From CAVQKZ01 sp963837325 (GTDB lineage Bacteria > Actinomycetota > Actinomycetes > Mycobacteriales > Jatrophihabitantaceae): 64,000 nt of DNA. A program made the translations under genes and the position numbers. Position 1 is the first letter of the stretch. The number at the start of each line of letters is the position of its first letter. The notes beneath the pieces are model-generated. The model was not told the origin of the DNA. It did no database searches and saw only the letters and a list, made by a program, of their open reading frames with translations. Location of the stretch: positions 1-64,000 of the forward strand of contig CAWIMV010000001.1 of the NCBI GenBank assembly GCA_963837325.1, written 5' to 3'. Positions 27,104 to 36,341 of the stretch are shown here, piece after piece.

Positions 27104-28117
27104 GTGGCCGATGGAGCGCGGGACCAGACGGAGGACGCTGCCTCGTCCGGCCTGTCTGCGTTCATCGCAAAAGTACTCGATCAACTTAGCTTGAGTGCTT
27201 GGCTACCTGCTGCGATCTTCGCTGCCTCGGTGACCATGCTCGCAGAGTTCCGATCGCACCGGTCCCTATCGGTCGGTGACGCTCTGAACGGCATCACCGC
27301 TCGCCCTGCCCTGATCCTGATCTTGATCATCCCCGTGCTTATCTTGACGACGATGGTCACGCAGGCGTTCTCCTATGCGGCCATTCGGGCGCTCGAAGGA
27401 TACTGGCGGAGAGGCGGGCCAATGTCCCTCGCCAAGAATATGATGATTTGGCGTCACCACCGTCGCCGGAACCAGTTGAAGGCCGCAAGACGGGACGCTG
27501 CAGAGCGCGCCTTCGCGCATGCTCGTCCTGTCCTGTTGGGTAAGTACCCGTACGCAGTTGTCGCAGCGTTGGAACTTCAGGCAATCGACAAGAAGGGGCC
27601 CGCGCTCGACCCGAGCGACGACGACTTGTTCAGGAAGCTATCTTGGCGATCGCACTGCACTCCGTGGCACCTCGCCAAGGTCGATCGGTACGCAGACCGC
27701 TTGAAGGACTATCCCGGCCGACCATGGCGGACGATGCCGACGACGCTCGGGAACGTACTACGTGCCACCGAGGATTCGTTGATGAACGCCGGGGACGACG
27801 TGGAGGGCTTCGCCATGCGCCGCCGAGAGTTCGCGTCCGCTCGCGTACGGCTCCACCATGATCAGTTCCGGGGTCGAATGGATATGTACTCGACTCTGGT
27901 CTTCGTGGCGCTCATATTGGCGGCATTAGCGTCTGGCTTCTTGGTTGAGCGCGTCCCCGACTGGCAGGTCGCGGTCTTCGGCGTCGCATACCTTGTGTTC
28001 GCCTGGGTCTGCTACGGGTCGGCAGTCGCCAGCGCGCGGGGGTACTGCGTCGCGTTGAGGCAGATGGATAGGAAACCGCAGCCAGCGAGCGCGTTTAGCT
28101 CTCCTTCAGGTCCATGA
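27104..28117 (+). CDS. multi-pass membrane protein of unknown function
   Basis: A 337-aa protein from the GTG at 27104. Hydrophobic segments lie near 30-47 (AWLPAAIFAASVTMLAEF), 70-92 (LILILIIPVLILTTMV), 270-285 (TLVFVALILAALASGFL) and 293-312 (AVFGVAYLVFAWVCYGSA), separated by a large basic cytosolic region of about 170 residues. No family is recognised. Its convergent neighbour overlaps the 3' end. Two membrane pairs around a soluble domain is a layout seen in membrane effectors, but nothing specific supports that role. Confidence 0.75.
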   Translation: MADGARDQTEDAASSGLSAFIAKVLDQLSLSAWLPAAIFAASVTMLAEFRSHRSLSVGDALNGITARPALILILIIPVLILTTMVTQAFSYAAIRALEGYWRRGGPMSLAKNMMIWRHHRRRNQLKAARRDAAERAFAHARPVLLGKYPYAVVAALELQAIDKKGPALDPSDDDLFRKLSWRSHCTPWHLAKVDRYADRLKDYPGRPWRTMPTTLGNVLRATEDSLMNAGDDVEGFAMRRREFASARVRLHHDQFRGRMDMYSTLVFVALILAALASGFLVERVPDWQVAVFGVAYLVFAWVCYGSAVASARGYCVALRQMDRKPQPASAFSSPSGP

Positions 28118-28235
28118 GGGCCTGATCGTCTTCGCAAAGCGGTTGATCTTCTGAGGAAGCCTCTTCACCGCAGATCGGGCACACCCAATCGCGCACGACA
28201 GGCATCGGATTGCCCGTAACCCGGTCGTCCACCAT
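28095..28235 (-). CDS. 46-aa zinc-ribbon small protein
   Basis: On the minus strand an ATG at 28235, preceded by GAGGATC at about 10 nt, opens 46 codons ending at a TAA. The product contains CPICGEE and, 14 residues later, LCEDD, a likely partial zinc knuckle, and has a strongly acidic C-terminus. It overlaps the end of the convergent membrane gene by about 20 bp. Codon use and the ribosome-binding site favour a real gene. Function is unknown. Confidence 0.5.
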   Translation of the reverse strand: MVDDRVTGNPMPVVRDWVCPICGEEASSEDQPLCEDDQALMDLKES

Positions 28236-28854
28236 GGATCGGATGATCCTCGGCGTCTATGTCATCGTCAAGGTCCGGCTAACGGACTCAGAAGATAACA
28301 GCGCGGTTCTGAACCGTCCCGACATTTCCCGAGCCTCGGGACTCGCCGGGCCGGCAAGTCGAGTACCCGGTTCTTCCGGTACTAACGGGCGCGCGTCAGC
28401 TGAGGGGTTTGGTCCCGCCGAAACGTATTCGCCTATGCGCGCCGACGCAGAGCGCGACACTGCTCGAGATCGACGGCTAAGCGCACGCTTCGCGGGCACG
28501 TGCGAATGGATGGCGCATGCCCTCGGCAGTAGCCCGTTCACAGGCGAGAACGTGGAAGCCTCCGGACCGTCTCCGACGCGCCGGTCCTCAATGAAAATGA
28601 ATCCCCCCAGGCGAAGGGACTCGACGACTTCGCTAATAGGCCGAACCGCGAACCCGTGTTTGCCGCTAATGTGCTGATGCGTTGATCTCTGCGATCGGCG
28701 AACCAGCGCCTATCGGTCCATCTGTGATGCGGACCCGCCGCGGATGCCGCGCGGCCGAACGACGGATCACGCGCGACTGACCCGAGGTTGGCTGAACAGC
28801 GCCGCCGATCCGTGATGCGCGTCCCGTACTGCGAGCAGTTCGCGGGCACCTCGA
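28236..28854. other. degenerate intergenic DNA with att-like motif
   Basis: No gene is supported. A weak copy of the island's bipartite motif lies at 28432-28476 (CCTATGCGC, then GATCGACGG about 36 nt from its start). It separates the membrane-protein module from the next cargo. Confidence 0.4.
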
Positions 28855-29490
28855 TCACCCGCCGTAGTGCCACAACGCTCGGTCAACCGTTCGCAGGTCA
28901 CGACCGACATGGCTAGCGATGGCGCGGCAACAGACCAAATACTCGCCGTATCGAGCGTTCCATAGACTCGCCGTATTGCGCTGGAAGGGCTTCCCTTCCC
29001 ATGCCGCGCCCGCGGCGGCCAACGCGTTGATCGCGCGGACGTCAAGGATTGTGTACCTCTTGGGGTCCCAGAACGTCAGCAGGGCGCTGGCGGTGGGGAC
29101 ACCAACCCCAACGAGCGTGGTGAGGACCGTCCAGGGATGATCGTTTCGGAAGGCAGAGTTCGACTTCGACTCGATCTCTGAACTCCGGTTCATGAGCTGC
29201 CAGCCGAGTGCCCGAGGGGACTTCCAGTAACACACGGGAAGAAAGCCCGCTACCGTGTAGTGCCCGGTCGCGCGCGTCGATGGGCCTGCTGTGTCCAATA
29301 GAAAAATCTCGAGATCCCAATGGCAGTTGATGTCCTCCAAAGCGGCACGGAGCTGTTGAAGCACAGGCTTCTCTCGGAGGTGCTCTGCCAACTTGGGCCC
29401 GGGACGCCACCTCGTGTTGCGCGCTCCCCGCTCGTACGCGGCAGCGCCCAGGTCGATCCACGCCGCGGTGATGGCCCCTGTGTCCAGCAT
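28855..29490 (-). CDS. HhH-fold DNA glycosylase-like hypothetical protein
   Basis: A 211-aa protein from the ATG at 29490. The C-terminal half has LVGVGVPTASALLTFWDP followed by YTILDVRAINAL, the hairpin-helix and acidic-residue arrangement seen in HhH-GPD-like and related uncharacterised proteins. The first 80 residues are helical (KLAEHLREKPVLQQLRAALE). It may bind DNA. The catalytic lysine or aspartate of true glycosylases cannot be confirmed. It stands alone beside a dead integrase. Confidence 0.65.
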   Translation of the reverse strand: MLDTGAITAAWIDLGAAAYERGARNTRWRPGPKLAEHLREKPVLQQLRAALEDINCHWDLEIFLLDTAGPSTRATGHYTVAGFLPVCYWKSPRALGWQLMNRSSEIESKSNSAFRNDHPWTVLTTLVGVGVPTASALLTFWDPKRYTILDVRAINALAAAGAAWEGKPFQRNTASLWNARYGEYLVCCRAIASHVGRDLRTVDRALWHYGG

Positions 29491-29705
29491 GACGCTAGCT
29501 TGGCCGATGCCGCTCCGGCGCGCACGCTGTGCGGCCCTGCGTGACCTCGATCCGCCCCAACCTGCGACCGCGTGCCCTCGGCGACGTGCGAACCTGTCGG
29601 CACTGCCGTCGAAACCATGTGCATGCGGTGGCGGCTCTTCCACCGAGGGCTGCGGGGCAGGAAGTGCAGCGAATCCTCGCGTCCAAATTGGACATTACAT
29701 TTCCT
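29491..29705. other. short intergenic between HhH gene and integrase remnant
   Basis: No gene is supported here. It should hold the promoter of the minus-strand HhH gene. Confidence 0.35.
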
Positions 29706-29752
29706 CATATGCGCTCCGCTCCAGCGCACCACCGAACGCGCCTATCGAGGCC
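29706..29752 (+). repeat. att-like bipartite motif, copy near integrase remnant 1
   Basis: CATATGCGC at 29706 and CTATCGAGG with TATCGA starting 37 nt later. It lies about 110 bp downstream of the integrase remnant's stop, the same relation as the copy at 60339, which points to an attachment core. Confidence 0.5.
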
Positions 29753-29816
29753 TCCGTGCGCGTTATGGAGGCTGGCCGAGCGGCCGCTTGGTGCGCGTCG
29801 CTCGGCGTGGGCACCT

Positions 29817-30183
29817 CTACCGAGCTGCTCTGGCAAGGTAGACGGCGACGATGTATGTCGCATGCCGATCGAGGGAGACGCGGGCACGGTCGTAGCGCAT
29901 CGTCGTTCGCGGGTCGGCGTGCGAGGCGGCCCTCTTGGACATCGCGCAGCGGCACCCCGGCATCGAGGGCGGCGGTGATGAAGGCGTGGCGCAGGGTGTG
30001 CGGGCCGATGGGCTTGTCGACTCCCGCGCGGCGGGCAACACGGCGCACGATCCGGCTGGCGCAGTGGCCGTCCATCCGCTGACCGTCGGGTCGCCGGAAG
30101 ATCGGGCCGTCTAGGCGTTCGCCGATCGCGAGATCGATCGCACGGGCGGTACGTGGGGCAAGTGGGATGGCCGTTGAGTGCTT
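29817..30183 (-). pseudogene. tyrosine recombinase (integrase) C-terminal remnant 1
   Basis: The minus strand reads IPLAPRTARAIDLAI, GPIFRRPDGQRM, RRVARRAGVDKP and HTLRHAFITAALDAGVPL: the catalytic H-x-x-R block and the preceding helix of a phage-type integrase. At about 29930 an extra G (GAGGGCC where GAGGCC is expected) shifts the frame; the other frame continues ASHADPRTTMRYDRARV, with the catalytic tyrosine in HATYIV, to a stop at 29817. The N-terminal two thirds are missing, cut where the McrC-like gene ends (30188). A second copy of this same gene is at 60438-60775. Confidence 0.8.
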
Positions 30184-30187
30184 CGTG

Positions 30188-31426
30188 CTAGCTCGTTGCA
30201 AGGCGAGTGACCGCGGCTGATGCGGCACTAGCGACATCATCGGCGTCCACGACCCACAGCTCACGCCCCGCGGCATTCCGTGACGACATGGGTGCACCGG
30301 CGGGCGCAACTAGCCAGGCCGCCGCTTCGCGCCCAAAGAATGCGGGCCTATCCCGCAAGTATCCGAGTACCTGCATCAGACCCGCACCGAGGTACTCGGC
30401 CGACCTTGTGGCCTTTAGCTCCAGCAAAATTGCTCGTGATGCACCGCCGTACTCGACCTCTATCACGATGTCCGGCCGCGATCCCGACGTAGAGATGCCG
30501 TACCAGCGCGCTGCATCAAGTTGCTCGGACGTTCCTGCATTGTTTGGCCAGCGCTGGTACCAAATCCGAATCCGTCCGCCGGACGCCAGAACGATCGTGC
30601 TGAAGGGTCCAGCTGAGGTCGTGAGATGGAGGCGTTGACGATGTCCGAGCGCCGCAACGCTCCGCTCGACACGAAGCAGAACCACGAGCTCGAAGAGTGC
30701 CCAATCCTTGGACGGCTCGAACCATCGACTGACCAAGAGCTCAGCGATGTCCTCGGGCGTCGGGTCGTCGAGATATCGCCGCAGCAGGCGCGCGAGGCGA
30801 AGGAGCGTGTGCTTGTAGAAGCGTTTCCTGCTCGCTACCAACTGTCCAAGGTCAGCGAGCGTCGGACGGTCAACGACGATCGGGCGCAGCCACGTCGTTC
30901 GGCGTGCTGAGAGAACACCCTCGCTTGCTCCTAGGAGCTCTCCCTGCCAGTCGGATGTGCTTGCTTGATACTTGGGCGCTGCGGTGGCAAGTTCCCGGGA
31001 AAGCGATGCGAGCACCCACGCAAGGATGCGGTTTTCGGGGACATCGAAAATGCGCACCGCCGGTCTAGTGACAAATACCGGTTCGAGGGGCGATCCAGTC
31101 GACCGTGCGCGGATCGTAGCGGCCCAGTCGATGCCGCCCGCGATCACTCGACTAACTTGCCGAGGACGTTGGCTACTCGTGGCCGGACTTCGAAGAGCCG
31201 CAGGTAACGCCGCCAGGAACTCCCGAGTCTCAGTCGACAGGAGTAGATGGACGGCGATGACGGGACGCAGCTCGGCCCTGTTCAGATGGAGCAAGTCCTC
31301 GACCTGCTCAAGTGGCGTAAGTCGCTCAGTCGATGAAGCCGACAGAAACGCGGGAAGCCAATGCTTCACTTCGGCGAGGTAACTGTCCCGTACCGTCTCC
31401 GCGAGCGACGTATCGACGTAGCTCAT
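30188..31426 (-). CDS. McrC-like PD-(D/E)XK restriction subunit
   Basis: A 412-aa protein from the ATG at 31426, which overlaps the stop of the McrB-like gene. The N-terminal two thirds are helical with Arg-rich stretches. The nuclease core is at about 335-360: RPDIVIEVEYGG followed by LLELKATRS (D, then E-x-K). This is the McrC/DUF2357 PDDEXK layout in which the nuclease partners an AAA+ motor. The system cuts invading DNA recognised by the other subunits. Its stop abuts the integrase remnant, so the module probably landed in that gene. Confidence 0.8.
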   Translation of the reverse strand: MSYVDTSLAETVRDSYLAEVKHWLPAFLSASSTERLTPLEQVEDLLHLNRAELRPVIAVHLLLSTETREFLAALPAALRSPATSSQRPRQVSRVIAGGIDWAATIRARSTGSPLEPVFVTRPAVRIFDVPENRILAWVLASLSRELATAAPKYQASTSDWQGELLGASEGVLSARRTTWLRPIVVDRPTLADLGQLVASRKRFYKHTLLRLARLLRRYLDDPTPEDIAELLVSRWFEPSKDWALFELVVLLRVERSVAALGHRQRLHLTTSAGPFSTIVLASGGRIRIWYQRWPNNAGTSEQLDAARWYGISTSGSRPDIVIEVEYGGASRAILLELKATRSAEYLGAGLMQVLGYLRDRPAFFGREAAAWLVAPAGAPMSSRNAAGRELWVVDADDVASAASAAVTRLATS

Positions 31427-32826
31427 TTCAGCGCAACGGCCGCAAGTGCGATTCGCAACGCGTCCCATGCTTCGGCGTCTACTCCCGGCCAAGTCTCCGT
31501 AAGAGATGCGACCAACTTGTTGCCTTCGTTCGGCTCCGCGCCTTCGTACTGCGGCACCACAAGCAGCTTCGTCGCCACCAGGAACGCGTCTATGGGGTTC
31601 TCATAGACCGCACGTCCGCCGGCGACCGGCGAGATGCCTTTTGCGACAAACTGTGCCACGTCTGCCAATATTGCCGGCCCGATCTGCCTCGGTCCGAACG
31701 CGATCCTCAGAGCAGCACGAGCCAGTTCATTCCTCTGCGGCTCGTCGACATCGCCAAACAAGCGGGTGAGTAACGTCGAATAGTCGGTCGGGTCGGGGAG
31801 CGGTACGTCAATCACGGCAAAGCGTCGAAGAAACGCAAAGCTCAGCTGGAAGAGGCTCGCCTTGTCTGCGATATTTAGCGTGCCGATCACTCGCCAGTGG
31901 TCGGTGATCGTAAAGTCATCGCCCGACCGCCGCTCAGCCCACGTGATCGAGATCGGCTTCCCGGCACTGTCCTGGTAGGGCAGAGTGGCCCGCCGAGTGG
32001 CTTGGGTGCTTGCGCCGTTGAGCAGTGTGAAGAGTGCCCCAAAGGCCTTGTCGATATCGGCTCGGTTCATCTCGTCGATGATCAGCCAGCGGCCTCCACG
32101 CAACGCCCGGAGGACGACACCGGGGACGAAGGCCACGCCGCCTTCGGTGTTGGGCAGGTAGCCGCCGATTGTGTCGAAGGTTGTCCAGTCTGCGGTAGCC
32201 GTTGTGACCTCATAGCTGGTGCCCATGACCGCGCGTGCAACGGCCTCGGCGAGTGTCGACTTGCCAGTACCTGGCGGTCCCCCGAGGAGCAGATGCTTGC
32301 CCGCGCGAAGCGACGTTACGACCTCTCGCAGCACGTCGTCTGGCAGCGACATCCCTTCGGGTAGCTCGGCGCGGAGTGCTTCGATCGTCAGTCCTGCTAG
32401 GACTGCCACCTCATCAGCCTCGACGCTGGTGTCTTCATCGACATCGGGCGCAGGTTCCTTCGAAGCGGGAGGCTCCGCACGCCGCGCGAGTTCGTCAGCC
32501 TTGGTCACCTTCGAGGCGAGGAGCTCGTAGCGGTCGTGCCATCGGCCGAAGTCATCGACCGCCAGTGTTTCGACACTTCCATCGAGGAACGACTGCAGTT
32601 CGTTGCACGCATCCACAGCGTTCTTCGGCGTGAAATAGTCGCTCGCCGTAGCCTTGCGCGTTGCCTCAGCAAACAACTCAAGGAGCTCTTGGGGCGTGCG
32701 AGGTATCGGCGCGCCGACCTGGCGCAACGTTCCAGCGCTCGTTGCGTCGTAGACGCCAAGCAAACCGGCACCCGTTGCCAAAAAGGCTCGGTCGCCGCTG
32801 ACCGGGGTACGGTCCGCCTCAGTCAA
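31423..32826 (-). CDS. McrB-like AAA+ ATPase/GTPase
   Basis: A 467-aa protein from a TTG at 32826 that overlaps the upstream TGA (TTGA); upstream in-frame sequence is not protein-like. The Walker A motif is GGPPGTGKS near residue 180. WLIIDEMNRADIDKAFG is the Walker B plus the MNRAD signature typical of McrB, and TLNIADKASLFQLSFAFLRRFA holds sensor I and the arginine finger. McrB-type motors form hexamers that drive the McrC nuclease. The N-terminal 150 residues are helical and probably bridge to the reader protein. Confidence 0.88.
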   Translation of the reverse strand: MTEADRTPVSGDRAFLATGAGLLGVYDATSAGTLRQVGAPIPRTPQELLELFAEATRKATASDYFTPKNAVDACNELQSFLDGSVETLAVDDFGRWHDRYELLASKVTKADELARRAEPPASKEPAPDVDEDTSVEADEVAVLAGLTIEALRAELPEGMSLPDDVLREVVTSLRAGKHLLLGGPPGTGKSTLAEAVARAVMGTSYEVTTATADWTTFDTIGGYLPNTEGGVAFVPGVVLRALRGGRWLIIDEMNRADIDKAFGALFTLLNGASTQATRRATLPYQDSAGKPISITWAERRSGDDFTITDHWRVIGTLNIADKASLFQLSFAFLRRFAVIDVPLPDPTDYSTLLTRLFGDVDEPQRNELARAALRIAFGPRQIGPAILADVAQFVAKGISPVAGGRAVYENPIDAFLVATKLLVVPQYEGAEPNEGNKLVASLTETWPGVDAEAWDALRIALAAVALK

Positions 32827-33410
32827 AGCGCGGTTGCCTCGTCCGCCGTGCCCGACCGGACAAGGGTGTAGCGACGAAGCGTGTCCGCCCGGTCTGCCGA
32901 TCCGGCGGCGCTGATGACCGCGTCGGCGGTGCCTGGCTCCAGCTTCTGAAGATGCCGGCCTTGGGCAACGGCGGCCTTGAACTGTTGGGCCACGGCGGGC
33001 GGTATGACCCGGAGGCGCAAAAACTCCTTGGTGCTTAGCGGATAGGCGAGCGGTTCTCGGGTGACGGAGACCCGCGCCCAAGGCTGCCCTTCGTAGCGAG
33101 TGTCGTCCTCCATCAGACCGGTAACTCGGAGGACTTCGGGGGCAGCGCCGGCGCCTCCCCTGACCGTCTCTTCATAGGTTCGAAGCACGTCGTCATAGTC
33201 GACGTCGATCGCCTCGCAGTAGGCGCGTTGACCCTGATCGGTGGTGCCGTCGCCGTACGCGGGTGCCTGGGCGTATTTCGGAACGATGATGTCGCCAGGG
33301 TTCATCGAGCGGATGTCGTCAGCCTCGGCCCCTGTGGCGGGCCAAGCGAAGAACCCCTGGCCTGCCTGCGCCCAGGTGAATAGGTTCGTGGACAGAGCCC
33401 AGTCAGCCAT
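32823..33410 (-). CDS. EVE/PUA-like reader protein of McrBC-like operon
   Basis: A 195-aa protein. The first 60 residues (WALSTNLFTWAQ, then SMNPGDIIVPKYAQ) have the W and xxGDxIV pattern of EVE/PUA-like domains, which bind modified bases. A helical second half follows. It is the first gene of a three-gene coupled operon with McrB- and McrC-like subunits, so it is probably the DNA-specificity component. The domain call is by motif shape only. Confidence 0.6.
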   Translation of the reverse strand: MADWALSTNLFTWAQAGQGFFAWPATGAEADDIRSMNPGDIIVPKYAQAPAYGDGTTDQGQRAYCEAIDVDYDDVLRTYEETVRGGAGAAPEVLRVTGLMEDDTRYEGQPWARVSVTREPLAYPLSTKEFLRLRVIPPAVAQQFKAAVAQGRHLQKLEPGTADAVISAAGSADRADTLRRYTLVRSGTADEATAL

Positions 33411-33493
33411 GACCTTGATCTAAGCAGCATGCGCCGCCCATAGGGGTGTGTCGCAGCCCCAGGACCGCCTCGCGTCTCCGGTACCGTCGGGAG

Positions 33494-35497
33494 GTGGCTA
33501 GCAGCTCAGCAATCACGGACTGGGTTGAAGAGGCTTCTCCGAGGCCAGGCCGGCCTCTGATCACGTCCGTAGAACGACGTGGCATCGCCATTCGGACCGC
33601 ACTCGAAGCCGTCAGCGGCGGGCTCGAAATCTCAGAAGAGACCTTTCTTGCACTGTGGGCGCCTCAAGCGGCTGGACTCGGATTCGTCTTGCCGGCCGAT
33701 GCGCCGACCCGGGCACGTCGCGCCGCCCAGTGCCTAGTCGCCGAATGGCTTACGGGGTACGCCGTGGGCGCAATCGCACCTGATGCGAGCCTCGAGGAGG
33801 CACACGCGTGGTTCGTGGGCGGCGACTTTTCGATGCCTCTGAGATTGCCCTCGGTGTGCCTGTTTGATGAAGCGATTCCGAGCCGCGACACCGTTCGCGC
33901 CTTGTTGCCCTATCTACTAGATTTTCGCAGCCCAGCCACTAGGCGCGATGTTCTCGCGGGGCGGGCAGCTAGCTCCGCGCGGGCCGTCCGGAAGTCGCAA
34001 GGCGTGTACTTCACGCCGGGAGACGTCGCCGAGTTCATGGTGCGCGGCTTGCTGTGCGACGGAGCACCACCCGCTACCTGGCTCGATCCGGCGGTGGGTA
34101 CGGGTGTATTTCTTCGCCAAGTTCTGGCGTCCGATCCGAGGGCGCAAGTGTATGGAATTGATATTGACCCTGCCGCAGCCGAAATGGCCGCCTTCGTTTT
34201 GTTGGCCGTACGCAAGTCCGGACCGTTGCCGATATCGGTATGGCATGAGCTGCGTTCACGGCTTGCCACGGGCGACGCACTGATGTGCCTGCCAAGCGAC
34301 TCCACCGTGCCAATCGCTGGATCGAACCCCCGGAGGCAGCTCGATGCGGAATCTGGGTGGCGGCTTGGTGATGCCTTCCCAGACCTTGCTTCAGGCGTGG
34401 ACGCGATCATCCAGAATCCGCCCTACGCACCGCCGCCGTCGGACGCCGTGCGGAACTACGTACATCGCTTCGGGTCATCGGCTAACAACATCTACCCACT
34501 GTTTGTTCGCCTTGGCTTGGAGCTTCTCGGCGAACATGGCCGGATGTCGGTGGTAACCCCTGCGAGCCTCGTTACGAGCTCCGTCCGCGCGATCATGGAC
34601 ACGAGGAAAGCCTTGGCCGCGAAGGCTGGCGACGTCGAGATCTTGACGTACGACCGCGCACCGGACGGCCTATTCGGCGATGACGTCAAGACGCGGTGTT
34701 CGATCGTTTTCCTTGATCGAAGGAAAGGTCCGTCTCTACGCATCGGACCGATGCAACGAATTACGAGTCGGGACCGCTCCACTCAACTCAGCCGCGGTGG
34801 AGCTGTTGCGATGGACATTGCCGAACTTGCCGTAGCGCAGCCGGCCAAGATCGCAACTGACACCGATCGCGCGTTACTTCGTGCTGTTCGTGCGTCCGCT
34901 GGAGTGGCGCTGCAACACGTCACAGGTACGTCGACGAGACCACTCGATTTGTTGCCAGCCAATGATCATGTCCTTGCGCTTGGCCCTACCGCATACAACT
35001 GGCTGAACGTCCAGTTGGCGGCCAGACCTGCACGAGAGGCCGGACATGACTCCAGTCATCCATTCCTCGTATTGGAAACGGTTGACGCGAAATCGAGGAA
35101 CGCAACCTATGCCGTCTTGAGCAGCCGAGTGGCTTACTGGTGTTGGCGGGTGTTCGGCGACGGATTCCATGTCAGCCGCCTGCTAATCGGACAGGTACCG
35201 ATGCCAGGGCCGAACGAGACCGAGGACACTGGGCAGCTTGCCAAGCTCGGCGAAGAGCTATGGCGGGTAGCAAGTGCTGAGCCTGTTCGCAGCCATAACG
35301 GTGGTCGGACGACCGTGGCGTTCCCGCCCAGAGGGGCGCTGGCATATGGCCTGCTCGACGAAATCGACCGCCGCCTGCTTGACTACCTGAAATTGTCGGA
35401 CCTGCCTGTCAACCTCGCTGAGTGGACGCGCGGGGTCGCCGCGGTCGGGAGAGAAGAAGCGAGGACTGGGGCCGTGGCATGGAGCGCAGCAGGATGA
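33494..35497 (+). CDS. N6-adenine DNA methyltransferase (Eco57I-like)
   Basis: A 667-aa protein if the GTG at 33494 is used; an upstream GTG at 33446 in the same frame is possible and would leave only 35 bp to the divergent operon. Motif X-like QGVYFTPGDVAEFMV precedes motif I WLDPAVGTGVFLRQVL near 197. Motif IV is IIQNPPYAPP near 308. The C-terminal 300 residues should be the target-recognition domain. It overlaps the next methylase gene by 4 nt. Divergence from the McrBC-like operon suggests that the two operons form one restriction-modification locus. Confidence 0.88.
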   Translation: MASSSAITDWVEEASPRPGRPLITSVERRGIAIRTALEAVSGGLEISEETFLALWAPQAAGLGFVLPADAPTRARRAAQCLVAEWLTGYAVGAIAPDASLEEAHAWFVGGDFSMPLRLPSVCLFDEAIPSRDTVRALLPYLLDFRSPATRRDVLAGRAASSARAVRKSQGVYFTPGDVAEFMVRGLLCDGAPPATWLDPAVGTGVFLRQVLASDPRAQVYGIDIDPAAAEMAAFVLLAVRKSGPLPISVWHELRSRLATGDALMCLPSDSTVPIAGSNPRRQLDAESGWRLGDAFPDLASGVDAIIQNPPYAPPPSDAVRNYVHRFGSSANNIYPLFVRLGLELLGEHGRMSVVTPASLVTSSVRAIMDTRKALAAKAGDVEILTYDRAPDGLFGDDVKTRCSIVFLDRRKGPSLRIGPMQRITSRDRSTQLSRGGAVAMDIAELAVAQPAKIATDTDRALLRAVRASAGVALQHVTGTSTRPLDLLPANDHVLALGPTAYNWLNVQLAARPAREAGHDSSHPFLVLETVDAKSRNATYAVLSSRVAYWCWRVFGDGFHVSRLLIGQVPMPGPNETEDTGQLAKLGEELWRVASAEPVRSHNGGRTTVAFPPRGALAYGLLDEIDRRLLDYLKLSDLPVNLAEWTRGVAAVGREEARTGAVAWSAAG

Positions 35498-36339
35498 CCC
35501 TCACCGTTACCGCCGAACAAAAGGAGCTGAGCAAGCTCAGCACTGACGAATGGCGCGAGTACACCAAGACGGTCTGGCACATAGCTAACACGTCGGACCC
35601 CCTTCACCCAGCCGTATTTCCGCCAGAGATTCCCCGACGGCTGATCAAGCTATTTTCGTTTCACGGTGAGACCGTGCTTGATCCGTTCGGGGGAGTCGGC
35701 ACAACCGCCCTCGTCGCTTCCGAGCTCGGACGTCGATCCGTAAGCGTTGACCAGAACCTGGAGTACGTCCGGCGAATCAGGTCAGAGAAGGCGAAGCTGA
35801 ACGGCCACGGCCACCTGGTCGACGTCCGACGTGGCGATGCTCGAAAGCTGACCCACGTTGAGGACGCTTCGATCGGGCTGGCGATTACCTCGCCGCCGTA
35901 CTGGAACAAGGCGGACTACGGAGATGGCAAGGGAAACCTCGGCAACATCTCGGGGTACCTGTCGTTCGTAGAGGGGATGCGGCCGGCATTCGAAGAGGTG
36001 TACCGCGTGCTAGCGCCGGGACGGAAGTTCGCGGTCGTCACCGCGAACGTCAATCAGCACACGGACCATGGTCTCCTAACCTTCCCCCTCGCGACCGACC
36101 TTTTGATCTTGCTTCGCGAGGTCGGGTTCGTGCTGATTAACGAGATCATCTGGTCCAAGGACGGGACAGGCGGGCGCTGGGGGTCAGCCAACGCGCAGCG
36201 TCCGATCTTCGGCAGCTATCCCTACCCTCCGAACCTTCTCTTCAAGAACGTCCACGAGTACGTGATCATCGTGGCGAAGCCATCCGGTAAGAAGACGACG
36301 GGTAAGACCGTCGTGCCGTACGGGGAGTGCATGGTCTAG
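35494..36339 (+). CDS. DNA methyltransferase (N4/N6 type)
   Basis: I choose the ATG at 35494 because it overlaps the previous stop (ATGA); an ATG at 35479 is also in frame. The protein of about 281 aa has motif I VLDPFGGVGTTALVASELG near 62 and motif IV ITSPPYWNKADYG near 132, the order of the beta class. GYLSFVEGMRPAFEEVYRVL is typical of pfam01555 methylases. It modifies exocyclic amino groups of adenine or cytosine. Two methylases in one operon suggest an asymmetric target with one enzyme per strand. Confidence 0.9.
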   Translation: MTLTVTAEQKELSKLSTDEWREYTKTVWHIANTSDPLHPAVFPPEIPRRLIKLFSFHGETVLDPFGGVGTTALVASELGRRSVSVDQNLEYVRRIRSEKAKLNGHGHLVDVRRGDARKLTHVEDASIGLAITSPPYWNKADYGDGKGNLGNISGYLSFVEGMRPAFEEVYRVLAPGRKFAVVTANVNQHTDHGLLTFPLATDLLILLREVGFVLINEIIWSKDGTGGRWGSANAQRPIFGSYPYPPNLLFKNVHEYVIIVAKPSGKKTTGKTVVPYGECMV

Positions 36340-36341
36340 CC

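Noticed and set aside
28210..28677. 155-aa plus-strand hypothetical gene
   Set aside because: It overlaps the 5' end of the small zinc-ribbon gene and an att-like motif and has serine/arginine-rich shadow composition.
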